Positions 25,866 to 37,180 of a stretch of DNA of 64,000 nucleotides are shown piece after piece; positions within the stretch are counted from its first letter, which is position 1, and each line of letters starts with the position of its first letter. Under the pieces are notes generated by a model. That model searched no databases. It was not told the DNA's origin and saw nothing but the letters and a program-made list of their open reading frames with translations. The stretch lies in NCBI RefSeq assembly GCF_000422205.1, contig NZ_ATHV01000007.1, positions 21,515 through 85,514 of the forward strand, given 5' to 3'. Both the position numbers and the translations under genes were made by a program. The stretch is from Desulfovibrio sp. X2 (GTDB lineage Bacteria > Desulfobacterota > Desulfovibrionia > Desulfovibrionales > Desulfovibrionaceae).

Positions 25866-26053
25866 GCGGTCGTGTTTCGTGTTTGTCGCGTCCAGCGTTA
25901 CTGTGATGTGCGGGCAGCAGCGTAGTCCGGAGAGTGGAGGAGGAGAAGATGGCCGCTGCATGACCAGGTTGCAAGGTGCTAGCCTAATTTCGTATTCATG
26001 GCAAGCACACGGCCGCAATACGTCGCCCGGCCGCAACCAGAAAGGATGGGACG

Positions 26054-26854
26054 ATGTCCGAGAACAAGAAAACAGACCCGAAGAGCGAAGGGCTCGTAGT
26101 CGGTCGACACCCCGTGTCCGAGGCCCTTTCCGCACACCCCGAGCGCGTGGAAGCCGTGCTCGTGCAACGCGGGCTCAAGGGGGAGACGACGGACCGCATC
26201 CTGGACGCCTGCCGCGCGGCCCACGTGCGCTTCCGCCTGTGCGAGAAGAGCGAGCTCGACCGGCTCTACTCCGGCCCGCACCAGGGAGTGGCCGCCATGG
26301 TCGCGCCCATGGCCTTCAGGGAGCTCGACGATCTGCTGGCGGGGCTCATGGACGCCCCCCTGCCGCTTCTCGTGGTCCTCGACCAGGTCCAGGACCCGCA
26401 CAACGTCGGCGCCCTGGCGCGCAGCCTGCTGGCCTTCGGCGCGGCCGGGCTCGTGCTTCCCAAGCACGGCGCGGCGAGGCTCGGGGCCGGGGCCTTCAAG
26501 GCCTCGGCAGGGGCGCTCTCGCGCCTGCCCGTGGCCCGCGTCACGAACCTCGCCCAGGCCCTGGACCGCCTTGCCGACGAAGGGCTGCCCATCTACTGCG
26601 CCGCGGCCGGGCCGGGCTCGGAGAGCCTCTTCGAGGCCCGCCTGCACCTGCCAGCCGCGCTTGTTCTCGGCAACGAGGAGAAAGGGGTGCGCCAGGGGCT
26701 TTCCAAGCGCTGCGCCGCGGCCCTGGAGATTCCCATGCCCGGCGGCTTCGACTCGCTGAACGTGGCCCAGGCGGGCACGGTCATCGCCTCGCACTTCGCG
26801 CGCGCCGTGTTCGAGGCCGCGCGCCGCAAGGCCGAAAAGGCTCAGCGGATGTAG
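26054..26854 (+). CDS. rlmB: 23S rRNA 2'-O-ribose methyltransferase, TrmH/SpoU family (RlmB-like)
   Basis: A 266-residue SPOUT methyltransferase. The N-terminal substrate-binding domain (VVGRHPVSEAL, about residues 15-25) leads to the knotted catalytic domain with LDQVQDPHNVGALARSLLAFG (given as LDQVQDPHNVGALAR), LVLGNEEKGVRQ and SLNVAQAGTVIASH, the three SpoU motifs. It likely methylates G2251 (E. coli numbering) of 23S rRNA. The start has AAAGGATGGG upstream. Its end overlaps the convergent fliQ by 13 bases. Confidence 0.92.
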   Translation: MSENKKTDPKSEGLVVGRHPVSEALSAHPERVEAVLVQRGLKGETTDRILDACRAAHVRFRLCEKSELDRLYSGPHQGVAAMVAPMAFRELDDLLAGLMDAPLPLLVVLDQVQDPHNVGALARSLLAFGAAGLVLPKHGAARLGAGAFKASAGALSRLPVARVTNLAQALDRLADEGLPIYCAAAGPGSESLFEARLHLPAALVLGNEEKGVRQGLSKRCAAALEIPMPGGFDSLNVAQAGTVIASHFARAVFEAARRKAEKAQRM

Positions 26855-27111
26855 TTCGGCAGGTTCATGAACAGGTCGCGGGTGTAGCCGGTCATCTTGT
26901 CCATGATCCAGGGGAAGGCCAGGAGCAGGGCCAGGAAGATCGAGATGATCTTGGGCACGAAGCTGAGCGTGGTCTCCTGGATCTGGGTCGCGGCCTGCAG
27001 GACGCTGACGACCACGCCCACGGCCAGGCCGATGCCCAGCATGGGAAGGGAGATGAGCAGGGTCAGCTCGATGGCCTGCTTGGCGAAGCCGATGACGAAT
27101 TCGGGGGTCAT
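26842..27111 (-). CDS. fliQ: Flagellar export protein FliQ
   Basis: An 89-residue protein with two transmembrane helices (about residues 16-40 and 52-72), starting MTPEFVIGFAKQAIE. The sequence SLPMLGIGLAVGVVVSVLQA and QIQETTLSFVPKI are typical. It is part of the membrane gate of the flagellar type III export apparatus. It is the last gene of the operon; fliR and flhB do not follow. Frames that extend upstream are shadows of fliP. Confidence 0.95.
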   Translation of the reverse strand: MTPEFVIGFAKQAIELTLLISLPMLGIGLAVGVVVSVLQAATQIQETTLSFVPKIISIFLALLLAFPWIMDKMTGYTRDLFMNLPNYIR

Positions 27112-27131
27112 GTCCGTTTCTCCTCGAAATC

Positions 27132-27941
27132 TCAATGAAATCCGTTGACGAGCGAGCCGACGATCAGGTTCCAGCCGTCGACCATGACGAAGAGCAGGAT
27201 CTTGAAGGGCAGCGAGATCATGACCGGCGGCAGCATCATCATGCCCATGGCCAGGAGGATGCTCGAGACGACCATGTCCAGGATCAGGAAGGGGATGTAG
27301 ATCATGAAGCCGATGGTGAAGCCGGTCTTCAGCTCGGAGATCATGAAGCCCGCGATGAGCATCATGGTCGGGACGTCGTCCTTGGTCTTCGGGCGCTCCA
27401 TCTTGGCCACGGAGTAGAAGATGGACAGGTCCTTCTCGCGCGTGTGCTTGAACAGGAACTCGCGCAGCGGCACCTGGGCCCGGTCCAGGGCCTCGTTGAA
27501 GCCTATCTGCTGGTCCATGTAGGGCTGGATGGCCTCGGTGTTGATCTGCCTGCCCACGGGCAGCATGATCACGAAGGTGATGAACATGGCGAGGCTCGCC
27601 AGGATCTGCGTGGGCGGCATCTGCGGCGTGCCCATGGCCTGGCGCAGGAAGTGGAAGACGATGATGATCCGGGTGAAGGAGGTGACCGTCAACAAGATGG
27701 CGGGCGCGAGCGAGAGGACCGTCAGCAGGAAGAGGATCTCGAGAAGGACCGAGACCCGCTGCGGCTCGTTCTGGCCCGCCGCCAGATTGAGGGTCAGGGA
27801 AGGAATGTTCTGAGCGAAGGCCGGGGCCGCGCAAAGCGCCACCAGCGCGAGGGCCGCCAGGCTAGCTGCGGCCAGTATCCCGGGCGTTCTCCAGGGTTTT
27901 CTCGAAAGACTGCGTTCCGTCGCGGTCATGGTCGCGGTCAT
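27132..27941 (-). CDS. fliP: Flagellar export protein FliP
   Basis: A protein of 269 residues from ATG 27941 (27929 is also possible). It has a cleavable signal peptide (ILAAASLAALALVALCAAPAFA) as usual for FliP, and the strongly conserved core FTRIIIVFHFLRQAMGTPQ and later PFKILLFVMVDGWNLIVGSL. It forms the pentameric core of the export gate with FliQ and FliR. It overlaps the end of fliO by about 80 bases. The longer frame to 27992 is unlikely to be used. Confidence 0.93.
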   Translation of the reverse strand: MTATMTATERSLSRKPWRTPGILAAASLAALALVALCAAPAFAQNIPSLTLNLAAGQNEPQRVSVLLEILFLLTVLSLAPAILLTVTSFTRIIIVFHFLRQAMGTPQMPPTQILASLAMFITFVIMLPVGRQINTEAIQPYMDQQIGFNEALDRAQVPLREFLFKHTREKDLSIFYSVAKMERPKTKDDVPTMMLIAGFMISELKTGFTIGFMIYIPFLILDMVVSSILLAMGMMMLPPVMISLPFKILLFVMVDGWNLIVGSLVNGFH

Positions 27942-28242
27942 GGTCGTCGTCCGCCTCGTGCAAGAGATTGATGCTGTGGTCTGTGACCCCAAGCACCAGC
28001 CTCTTATTCAAGAAGCGGACCACCACGACGCTGCGGCGCGGGCCGAGCGCCAGATGCCCTTCCATCTTGAGCGGGCCGCGGCCGCCGCCGAGCAGCGCGG
28101 TGCGCGGCCCGAAGCGCTTGAGCAGCCAGAAGCCCGCGTAGAGCACGCCGAGCAGGAGCAGCAGCGAGGCCGCCACGGTCATGAAGTCGCCGAAGCCGGG
28201 TCCCGGCGCGGCGAGGGCGGGGGCGACTGCCGTGCTATCCAA
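27862..28242 (-). CDS. fliO: Flagellar biosynthetic protein FliO
   Basis: A 126-residue protein with one transmembrane segment (FMTVAASLLLLLGVLYAGFW, about residues 19-38), then a small cytoplasmic domain (MEGHLALGPRRSVVVVRFLNKRLVLG, seen as LGPRRSVVVVRF) with the FliO/FliZ signature. The C terminus is Asp/His/Arg-rich (DDDHDRDHDRDG), and its codons overlap the start of fliP. FliO helps assemble the FliP ring. Its start overlaps the end of fliN by eight bases. Confidence 0.9.
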   Translation of the reverse strand: MDSTAVAPALAAPGPGFGDFMTVAASLLLLLGVLYAGFWLLKRFGPRTALLGGGRGPLKMEGHLALGPRRSVVVVRFLNKRLVLGVTDHSINLLHEADDDHDRDHDRDGTQSFEKTLENARDTGRS

Positions 28243-28762
28243 GCTGCTTCACCCGTTCGATGGGGCTGATGATGTCCGTCAGCCGCACGCCGAATTTCTC
28301 GTTGATGACCACGGCCTCGCCGCGGGCCACGAGCTTGCCGTTGACGTAGATCTCGAGCGGCTCGCCCGCGAGCTTGTTGAGCTCCACCACCGAGCCCTGG
28401 CCGAGCTGCAAGAGCTCGTTGATCAGCAGCTTGGTGCGGCCGAGCTCGGCCGAGACCTCGAGCGGGATGTCCAGGATGAAGTCCAGGTCGCGCTTGGTGG
28501 CGTCCTGGCGCGGCATCTTGGCGTCCTGCGTCAAATCCTTGAACTCGGCCTTGCGGCTCTTGGAGGAGAGGTAGTCCTGCTCCTTCTCCTTGCGCAGGCC
28601 CTGCTCTTCCTGGTCGGCGAGGGCCGCGGCCCATTCGTCGGCCATGCCTTCCTCGCCGCCGCCCGGCGCGCCCGCGGCGTCCTCGGACTCCTCGCCGGCC
28701 AGGGCGGAAGCCCACTCCTCGGCGAGCTTGTCTTGATCGATGTCGTCGGGAACCATATCCAC
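28235..28762 (-). CDS. fliN: Flagellar motor switch protein FliN
   Basis: A 175-residue protein. The acidic N-terminal half contains two similar EEWASALA / DEWAAALA segments. The C-terminal ~80 residues are the SpoA-type FliN domain (LDFILDIPLEVSAELGRTK; LGQGSVVELNKLAGEPLEIYVN seen as LGQGSVVELNKLAGEPL; INEKFGVRLTDII). It forms the cytoplasmic C ring and binds CheY-P-dependent switch components. The usual partner gene fliM is not in this cluster. Confidence 0.95.
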   Translation of the reverse strand: MDMVPDDIDQDKLAEEWASALAGEESEDAAGAPGGGEEGMADEWAAALADQEEQGLRKEKEQDYLSSKSRKAEFKDLTQDAKMPRQDATKRDLDFILDIPLEVSAELGRTKLLINELLQLGQGSVVELNKLAGEPLEIYVNGKLVARGEAVVINEKFGVRLTDIISPIERVKQLG

Positions 28763-28814
28763 ACCTCTTTTTAAGGCCCATGCACACAGCGGGCCGATTG
28801 GGCGTCGAAACCCT

Positions 28815-29327
28815 CTACTGCACCACCATGTCGGTGAAAAAGACGCGCAGGACCTTCGGTCCGCCCAGGACCTGGTTCAGCCTGTCCACGATCTGCTTCT
28901 TGAGCAGGATCTTGCTCTCGATGGTCTGCAGGTCCTGGAAGGTCTTGCTCGACAGGAGCAGGATGACCGCGTCCTGCACCTGCGGCTGCATGGCCTTCAG
29001 CTCCTGCGCGGTCTTCTCGTCGGTCACCTCGACGTCCACGGAGAGCTTCAGGTAGCGGCGGCCGAGCGGGTCGGCCAGGTTGACCACGAAGGTCGGCAGG
29101 GTCACGAGGTCCTTGTAACCCTTGGCCTCGCCCGCCTTCTCGGCCCCGTGCTCGGCTTCCTTGGCCGGGGCCTCGGTGCCGTGGTCGGCCTTGGGCTTGG
29201 CGAAGAACTTCGTGTAGGCGAAGTAGCCGCCGCCGGCCAGGCCCAGGATGAGCACGGCCAGGATGATCCACTTGATCAGGCCCTTCTTCTTCTTTTTCGG
29301 GGCTTCCTGTTCTTTTTCTTCTGCCAT
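28815..29327 (-). CDS. fliL: Flagellar basal-body-associated protein FliL
   Basis: A 170-residue inner-membrane protein: Lys/Glu-rich cytoplasmic N terminus, one transmembrane helix (LIKWIILAVLILGLAGGGYF), an Ala/Lys/Glu linker, and the periplasmic FliL domain (VNLADPLGRRYLKLSVDVEV; KQIVDRLNQVLGGPKVLRVFF). It surrounds stator units and stabilises the motor. It lies between a motB-like gene and fliN, consistent with stator function. Confidence 0.93.
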   Translation of the reverse strand: MAEEKEQEAPKKKKKGLIKWIILAVLILGLAGGGYFAYTKFFAKPKADHGTEAPAKEAEHGAEKAGEAKGYKDLVTLPTFVVNLADPLGRRYLKLSVDVEVTDEKTAQELKAMQPQVQDAVILLLSSKTFQDLQTIESKILLKKQIVDRLNQVLGGPKVLRVFFTDMVVQ

Positions 29328-29340
29328 CTCGGTCTCCGGT

Positions 29341-30072
29341 TCAGGAATAGCTGCCCAGGGGCTGCTGCGTCTTGATGAGTATCTCCACCCGCCGGTTCCC
29401 GGCGCGGCCCTCGTCCGTGTCGTTGTCGAAAAGCGGCCTCTGCGGCCCGTAGGCCGAGACCGAGAAGCGTTCCGGCGCCAGGGGGCGCGCGGCCAGGAGC
29501 TCCGTCAGCACGGCCAGGGCGCGCTCCTCGGAAAGCCGGTAGTTCGCGTCCGATTCCCCGCCCACGTCGTCCGTGAAGCCCGCCACGTTCACCGGGGCGC
29601 CGCAGGCCTCGACGACCATGGCCACCTGTCCGAGCAGCGCCTTGGCCGCGTCGGAAAGCTCCGCGCTGCCCGTGTCGAAGAGCAGCCTGTCGGAGAGGAC
29701 CAGGACGACGCCGTCGGACCGCTCGAGAATGTCCAGGTTCTGCTCCAGGGTCTTCTTGTCGATGCCCGCGGGCAGCACCTCGTCGGGAAAGAGCAGGTCC
29801 TGGATGCGCTTCTTGTCGATGCGCGCGTCCTGGGGACGCTCCATGAGCTCCACCACATGCCACACGCGGGTCGGAATGCGCCCCGCGCCACGCGAGGTCA
29901 GGTGTCCCATGTCCTTGTTGAAGACGCTGATCCGCGTGAGAAAACTGTGATCCATCGACGACATACTGAGCAAGAGGACAAAAAAAGTCAAAAGCAGCGT
30001 GATCATGTCGCCGAAGGTGATCACCCAGCCCATGCCCGGTCCGCTCGATTTGGCGCGCTCGCGTCTGGCCAT
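29341..30072 (-). CDS. MotB/OmpA-family flagellar stator protein (short form)
   Basis: A 243-residue protein with one N-terminal transmembrane helix, WVITFGDMITLLLTFFVLLLS, shown here in part as FGDMITLLLTFF, carrying the proton-binding Asp expected of MotB. A periplasmic OmpA-type peptidoglycan-binding domain follows (LLFDTGSAELSDAAKALL; VAGFTDD; NYRLSEERALAVLTEL; GNRRVEILI). It directly abuts a second MotB-like gene with no gap. Whether the two form mixed or alternative stators with the single MotA is not known from sequence. Confidence 0.9.
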   Translation of the reverse strand: MARRERAKSSGPGMGWVITFGDMITLLLTFFVLLLSMSSMDHSFLTRISVFNKDMGHLTSRGAGRIPTRVWHVVELMERPQDARIDKKRIQDLLFPDEVLPAGIDKKTLEQNLDILERSDGVVLVLSDRLLFDTGSAELSDAAKALLGQVAMVVEACGAPVNVAGFTDDVGGESDANYRLSEERALAVLTELLAARPLAPERFSVSAYGPQRPLFDNDTDEGRAGNRRVEILIKTQQPLGSYS

Positions 30073-31014
30073 CTACCGCCTCCCGGGTCCCTTGCCCCGC
30101 GAGGGCCCGACCCTGCCGTCGCCGGAGGCCGCCTTGCCGTCCGCGCCTGCCCGATTCCCGGCCCCGTTCCCGGCCTGTTGCCCGGTGCGCGGCGAGCCGA
30201 GCTCGAAGACGAAGCCGCCGTACTCGTAGGAGTCCGACTGCCCGGGCGCCGCGCCCTTGCCCGGCGCGGCCGCCTCGGCCAGGTCGTCGCCGAGCGGGGA
30301 GCGCTTGTCCAGGACGAGGTCCACGCGGCGGTTCATGCGCCGTCCCTCGGGCGTGGCCGCGTCGAAGCGCGGGTGGAAGCGGCCGAAGCCCTCCACGCGC
30401 AGGTTCTGCGAGGGCACGCCCTTGCCCAGCAGGAAGCGGTACACGGCCAGGGCGCGGCCGAGCGAGATGCGCCAGGAGGGGTCCACGGGCAGGTGCGCGA
30501 CGGACGGCCTGTAGGCCTCGCCCATCTCGTCGCGCAGGCTCGAGGTGTTGCCCGCCAGGAGCACGGGGTGGCGCACCTTGTCGAGCACCGGCAGGAGGTC
30601 CTCGAGCAGCTTCTCCCCGCGCGGGGCCAGCGTGGTGCCGCCGGGCTCGAAGAGCACGTCCGCGCTGATGGAGAAGACCTGCACGTAGCGGCTCTCGGCA
30701 AAGCTCACGTCCTTCTCGATGTCGTCCCAGACGTGCTGCTTGAGCGGCTCGAGGTCGCCCACGCCCTCCATGGGGCCGGACTCCACGGTCTGCTTGGTGT
30801 CCTTGCGGGTCAGCACGTCCACGCTCTTGGAGCCCTCGCCGAAGGTGCCGATGATCGAGCCGATGGCCACGAGCTTGCGGCGCTCGTCGATCACCGCCAT
30901 GGCGTTCAGGAGCACGAAGAAGGTCAGGAGCAGGGTCATCATGTCCGAGAAGGTCAGGAACCAGCCGGGCAGCTCGTCGCCGCCCGCCTTGCCCGCTCTC
31001 TTCCTCCTGGCCAT
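30073..31014 (-). CDS. motB: MotB/OmpA-family flagellar stator protein (long form)
   Basis: A 313-residue paralogue of the downstream gene. The transmembrane helix reads WFLTFSDMMTLLLTFFVLL with the essential Asp, followed by a periplasmic OmpA domain (VLFEPGGTTLAPRGEKLLEDL; VLLAGNTSS; ISLGRALAVYRFLL; EGRRMNRRVDLVL). A longer C-terminal Gly/Ala/Arg-rich tail is present. It starts 24 bases after motA. Because it is next to motA it is my preferred MotB, but the order alone does not prove it. Confidence 0.88.
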   Translation of the reverse strand: MARRKRAGKAGGDELPGWFLTFSDMMTLLLTFFVLLNAMAVIDERRKLVAIGSIIGTFGEGSKSVDVLTRKDTKQTVESGPMEGVGDLEPLKQHVWDDIEKDVSFAESRYVQVFSISADVLFEPGGTTLAPRGEKLLEDLLPVLDKVRHPVLLAGNTSSLRDEMGEAYRPSVAHLPVDPSWRISLGRALAVYRFLLGKGVPSQNLRVEGFGRFHPRFDAATPEGRRMNRRVDLVLDKRSPLGDDLAEAAAPGKGAAPGQSDSYEYGGFVFELGSPRTGQQAGNGAGNRAGADGKAASGDGRVGPSRGKGPGRR

Positions 31015-31038
31015 GGCCCGCCGCCTTCCAAGGCCGCG

Positions 31039-31800
31039 CTAGTGCGCGCTCTGGCGCAGCTTGGGAGGCAGGAAGCTGTTCAGCTTCTCCTCGATGATGC
31101 GCGGGTTTTCGCCCTTGGAGATGGAGAGGATGCCCTCCTTGACCAGCTCGCGGATGAGCACCTCGTGCCTGCTCCTGTTCCTCAGCTTTCCGGCCATGGG
31201 CAGGAAGAGCAGGTTGGCCAGGAGCGCGCCGTAGAAGGTCGTGATCAGGGCCACGGCCATGGCCGGGCCGATGGAGCTCGGGTCGGCCATGGACTGCAGC
31301 ATCTGCACGAGGCCGATGACCGTGCCGATCATGCCCAGCGCCGGGGCGTAGGCGCCCATGGCCGAGACGATCTCGGCGCCGGTCTCGTGGCGCTGCTCGA
31401 GGAACGAGACCTCGGTGTCCAGGATCTCCTCGATGGTCGCGGGCTCGAGCCCGTCCACGGTCAGCTGCAGTCCCTTGCGCAGGTAGTCGTCGTCGATCTC
31501 CTTGAGCAGGGGCTCGAGGGAGAGGATGCCCTCGCGCCGGGCGCGGTTGGCGTAGTCCATGAAGCGCCCGATGATCTCGGCCGGGTTCTCGGCCTGCGAG
31601 AAGACGGTCTTCTTGAATATGGCGATGACCCCCAGGACCTGGTTCAGGGGGTAGTTCACGAGGGTGGCGCCGATGGTGCCGCCGAAGACGATGAGCATGG
31701 AGGGCACGTCGATGAAGATGAACAGCGACGAGCCGACCATGATGCCGGAGACGACCAGGCCGAACGAGAGCAAGATGCCGATGATGGTCGCCAGATCCAT
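31039..31800 (-). CDS. motA: Flagellar motor stator protein MotA
   Basis: A 253-residue four-helix membrane protein. It starts MDLATIIGILLSFGLVVSGI, and the conserved cytoplasmic loop holds ARREGILSLEP and the later GAYAPALGMIGTVIGLVQML with the conserved Pro residues near helix 3. With MotB it forms the ion channel that drives the rotor. First gene of the minus-strand run motA-motB-motB-like-fliL-fliN-fliO-fliP-fliQ. The 128-bp leader contains GC-rich hairpins (31825-31860). Confidence 0.95.
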   Translation of the reverse strand: MDLATIIGILLSFGLVVSGIMVGSSLFIFIDVPSMLIVFGGTIGATLVNYPLNQVLGVIAIFKKTVFSQAENPAEIIGRFMDYANRARREGILSLEPLLKEIDDDYLRKGLQLTVDGLEPATIEEILDTEVSFLEQRHETGAEIVSAMGAYAPALGMIGTVIGLVQMLQSMADPSSIGPAMAVALITTFYGALLANLLFLPMAGKLRNRSRHEVLIRELVKEGILSISKGENPRIIEEKLNSFLPPKLRQSAH

Positions 31801-31928
31801 AGCAACCGAACTCCTCTCCGGTCCCCTGCCGGGGTCCCACCCGGGGGTCCCTCCCCGGGATCATTCGCCGCGCGGCCGCGGCCGGTCCATTGGCCCGGAT
31901 GCGGGCCGGTGAGTTGGGCCGAAAGCGG

Positions 31929-32642
31929 CTACCTGGGCGGCCGCTCGCCGAAAATCCGCGTCCCCACGCGCACCAGGGTGGCGCCTTCCTCCACGGCCTG
32001 GACGAAATCGTTCGTCATGCCCATGGAGAGCTCGGGCAAAGCCACCGAGAGCCGCTCCTGCAGCTCGTCGCGCAGCTCCCGAAGCCCCCTGAAGTAGGGT
32101 CGGGAGCGCTCCGGGTCCTCGTCCCAGGGCGGCAGGATCATGAGACCCTTGGGCGCCAGCGCGGGAAGCTCCAGCACGCCCTGCACCAAGGCCAGGGCGG
32201 CCTCGGAGGCGGCCCCGCGCTTCTGCGTCTCGCCCGCCAGGTTGACCTGCACGAGCACGTCCTGCACCGTTCCTTCCGCCGCAGCCCGTTTATGCAAGGC
32301 CTGGGCCAACTTCAGGGAATCCACCGAGTGCACGAGGCCGAAGGCCCCGGCCACGAACTTGGCCTTGTTCGTCTGCAGGCCTCCGATGAAATGCCACCTC
32401 AGGCCGCCAATATGGCGTAATTCTTCCTTTTTCGCCAATGCTTCCTGCACGTAGCTCTCGCCGAAGTCGTGCTGACCGGCAGCCGCCAGGATGCGCACGG
32501 CCTCGGCCGGGTGGGTCTTGGACACGGCCACCAGACGCACCTCCTCCGGCCGCCTGCCGGCGGAAAGCGCCGCCTGTTTGACGGCCTCCCTGACCTCGCG
32601 CCACCGCGCGACCAGCGCCTCGGCATCCACATGCCCGCTCAT
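31929..32642 (-). CDS. yggS: YggS family pyridoxal-phosphate homeostasis protein
   Basis: A 237-residue protein from ATG 32642. It has the alanine-racemase-like N-terminal barrel fold with the PLP-binding Lys in LVAVSKTHPAEAVR (about residues 41-54), then FGESYVQEAL, WHFIGGLQTNKAK, VNLAGETQKRG, LSMGMTNDFVQAVEEGATLVRVGTRIFG (given in part as LSMGMTNDF and VRVGTRIFG). It binds PLP and keeps B6 balance rather than catalysing a known reaction. It is 44 bases downstream of era on the same strand. Confidence 0.94.
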   Translation of the reverse strand: MSGHVDAEALVARWREVREAVKQAALSAGRRPEEVRLVAVSKTHPAEAVRILAAAGQHDFGESYVQEALAKKEELRHIGGLRWHFIGGLQTNKAKFVAGAFGLVHSVDSLKLAQALHKRAAAEGTVQDVLVQVNLAGETQKRGAASEAALALVQGVLELPALAPKGLMILPPWDEDPERSRPYFRGLRELRDELQERLSVALPELSMGMTNDFVQAVEEGATLVRVGTRIFGERPPR

Positions 32643-32686
32643 GCCGACCTCCTTCGCCCCCTCCGTGTCCTTGCGGTCCCGCGCGC

Positions 32687-33601
<915 letters not shown>

Positions 33602-33792
33602 GGTCGTGGCCGGGGCCGGGCCCCTCCTCCTTGTGAAAAAAGCTTGGGGAAAAAGCGCGTGATTCCGGCGCCGGTCTTCCGGCCGTCGGTTCCCGCCCGC
33701 CGCAGGCATACACGGCATCCGCTCCGGCGTCATCCCTCGGCCGGACATCCGGTCCGGGGCCCTTCCCGGGCGGCCGGGCGCGGCCCCACCCC

Positions 33793-33821
33793 TTGCCATG
33801 TGCGACAAGCGTGTCTATAGC
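33793..33821 (+). promoter_or_regulatory. Strong candidate promoter giving a leaderless topA transcript
   Basis: TTGCCA (33793-33798), a 17-base spacer, and TATAGC (33816-33821) match sigma-70 at 5 of 6 and 4 of 6. The topA ATG is at 33832, so a start site about 7 bases after the -10 would leave a leader of only about 4 bases. No Shine-Dalgarno is seen. Confidence 0.5.
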
Positions 33822-33831
33822 TGCGCTCGTC

Positions 33832-36147
<2,316 letters not shown>

Positions 36148-36237
36148 CAAAAGACAGCTTCGCGAGAATTTTTTCTGTTGACGCGCGCCTCTGTCCGGGT
36201 GTTATCCAGCACGGTCAAAGAGAGGAAGGCGCGCAGA

Positions 36238-36612
36238 ATGAACGTCATGCTGGTCGAAGACGAGCGGATCATCGCCCTGCAGTTCAGCCACGCCCTCGCC
36301 GCCAGCGGCTGCCGGGTGACGGTGGCCCACTCCGGCGAGGCGGCCGTGGCCCGGCTTGCCGAGAACGGCCCCGGCGAGCTGCCGGACCTCCTGCTCATGG
36401 ACATCCTCCTCGGCGGAGAGATGGACGGCATCGAGACCGCCGCCGTCATCCGCGACCGCTACGCGATCCCGATCATCTACGTGACCGCCAGCACCGATCC
36501 GGTGACGCTGCGCCGCGCCGACGCCTCCGGGCACGATGGCCTGCTGACAAAACCCATCGACCCCGACGTCCTCGTCGAGACGGTCCGCCGCAGGCTGACC
36601 GCCCCCGCCTGA
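36238..36612 (+). CDS. Single-domain response regulator (receiver only)
   Basis: A protein of 124 residues from ATG 36238. Acidic pocket VEDE, phosphoacceptor Asp in LLMDILLGGEMDGIE, Thr in VTAS and Lys in LLTKPI are all present. No output domain. It probably relays phosphate to a histidine phosphotransferase or acts as a CheY-like diffusible signal. It lies 90 bases after topA and 85 before a second receiver-only gene with similar sequence. No histidine kinase is nearby. Confidence 0.9.
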   Translation: MNVMLVEDERIIALQFSHALAASGCRVTVAHSGEAAVARLAENGPGELPDLLLMDILLGGEMDGIETAAVIRDRYAIPIIYVTASTDPVTLRRADASGHDGLLTKPIDPDVLVETVRRRLTAPA

Positions 36613-36697
36613 CCGCCCCGCTCCGCCTTGACGTTCCCGCTGTATTGGTGCACCGGACAGGTATGGTCCGGGATCGGTATTTTTTTCCGGAGACGAT

Positions 36698-37096
36698 ATG
36701 CGCGTATTGCTCGTAGAAGACGAAAAACTCATAGCCCTGTATTACAAGAAGGTCCTCGGGGCCTCGGGGATAGACGTGCGGGTGGCCCACACCGGCGAGG
36801 ACGCCGTGAGGCTGGCGGCCATGGAGCCCGCGCCCGACCTGCTGCTCATGGACATCAACCTCGAGGGCGGCATCGACGGCATCGAGGCCTGCTCGCGCAT
36901 CAAGCAGGCCGCGGACATCCCCGTGGTCTACGTGACCGCCTATTCCGACCAGGACACGCGCGGCCGCGCCGCGCTGACCAACCCCGCGGCCTACCTGATA
37001 AAGCCCGTGGACCCGCCCACCCTCCTGGAGGCCATCCGCCGCGCGACGGGCATCGCCGGGGCAGCGGCCCCGGACGCCGATCCCGGACGCAACTGA
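36698..37096 (+). CDS. Single-domain response regulator (receiver only), paralogue
   Basis: A 132-residue receiver domain starting MRVLLVEDEKLIALYYKKV, with Asp in LLMDINLEGGIDGIE, Thr in YVTAYS and Lys in LIKPVD. The segment GGIDGIEACSRIKQ resembles GGEMDGIETAAVIRD in the gene just upstream, which suggests an old tandem duplication. No output domain. The last ~12 residues are a disordered Ala/Asp tail. Confidence 0.9.
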   Translation: MRVLLVEDEKLIALYYKKVLGASGIDVRVAHTGEDAVRLAAMEPAPDLLLMDINLEGGIDGIEACSRIKQAADIPVVYVTAYSDQDTRGRAALTNPAAYLIKPVDPPTLLEAIRRATGIAGAAAPDADPGRN

Positions 37097-37180
37097 CCCC
37101 TTCCGGACCGTCCTCCCCCGACCGGCCGCGGGCATGCGCCCGGCCGAGCCCCGAGGAAGCCCCCCGCCCTCAGGCCGAGT

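Noticed and set aside
27112..27834. Long form of FliQ reading from 27834
   Set aside because: The extra residues are an out-of-frame copy of fliP; the 89-residue form is the standard FliQ length.
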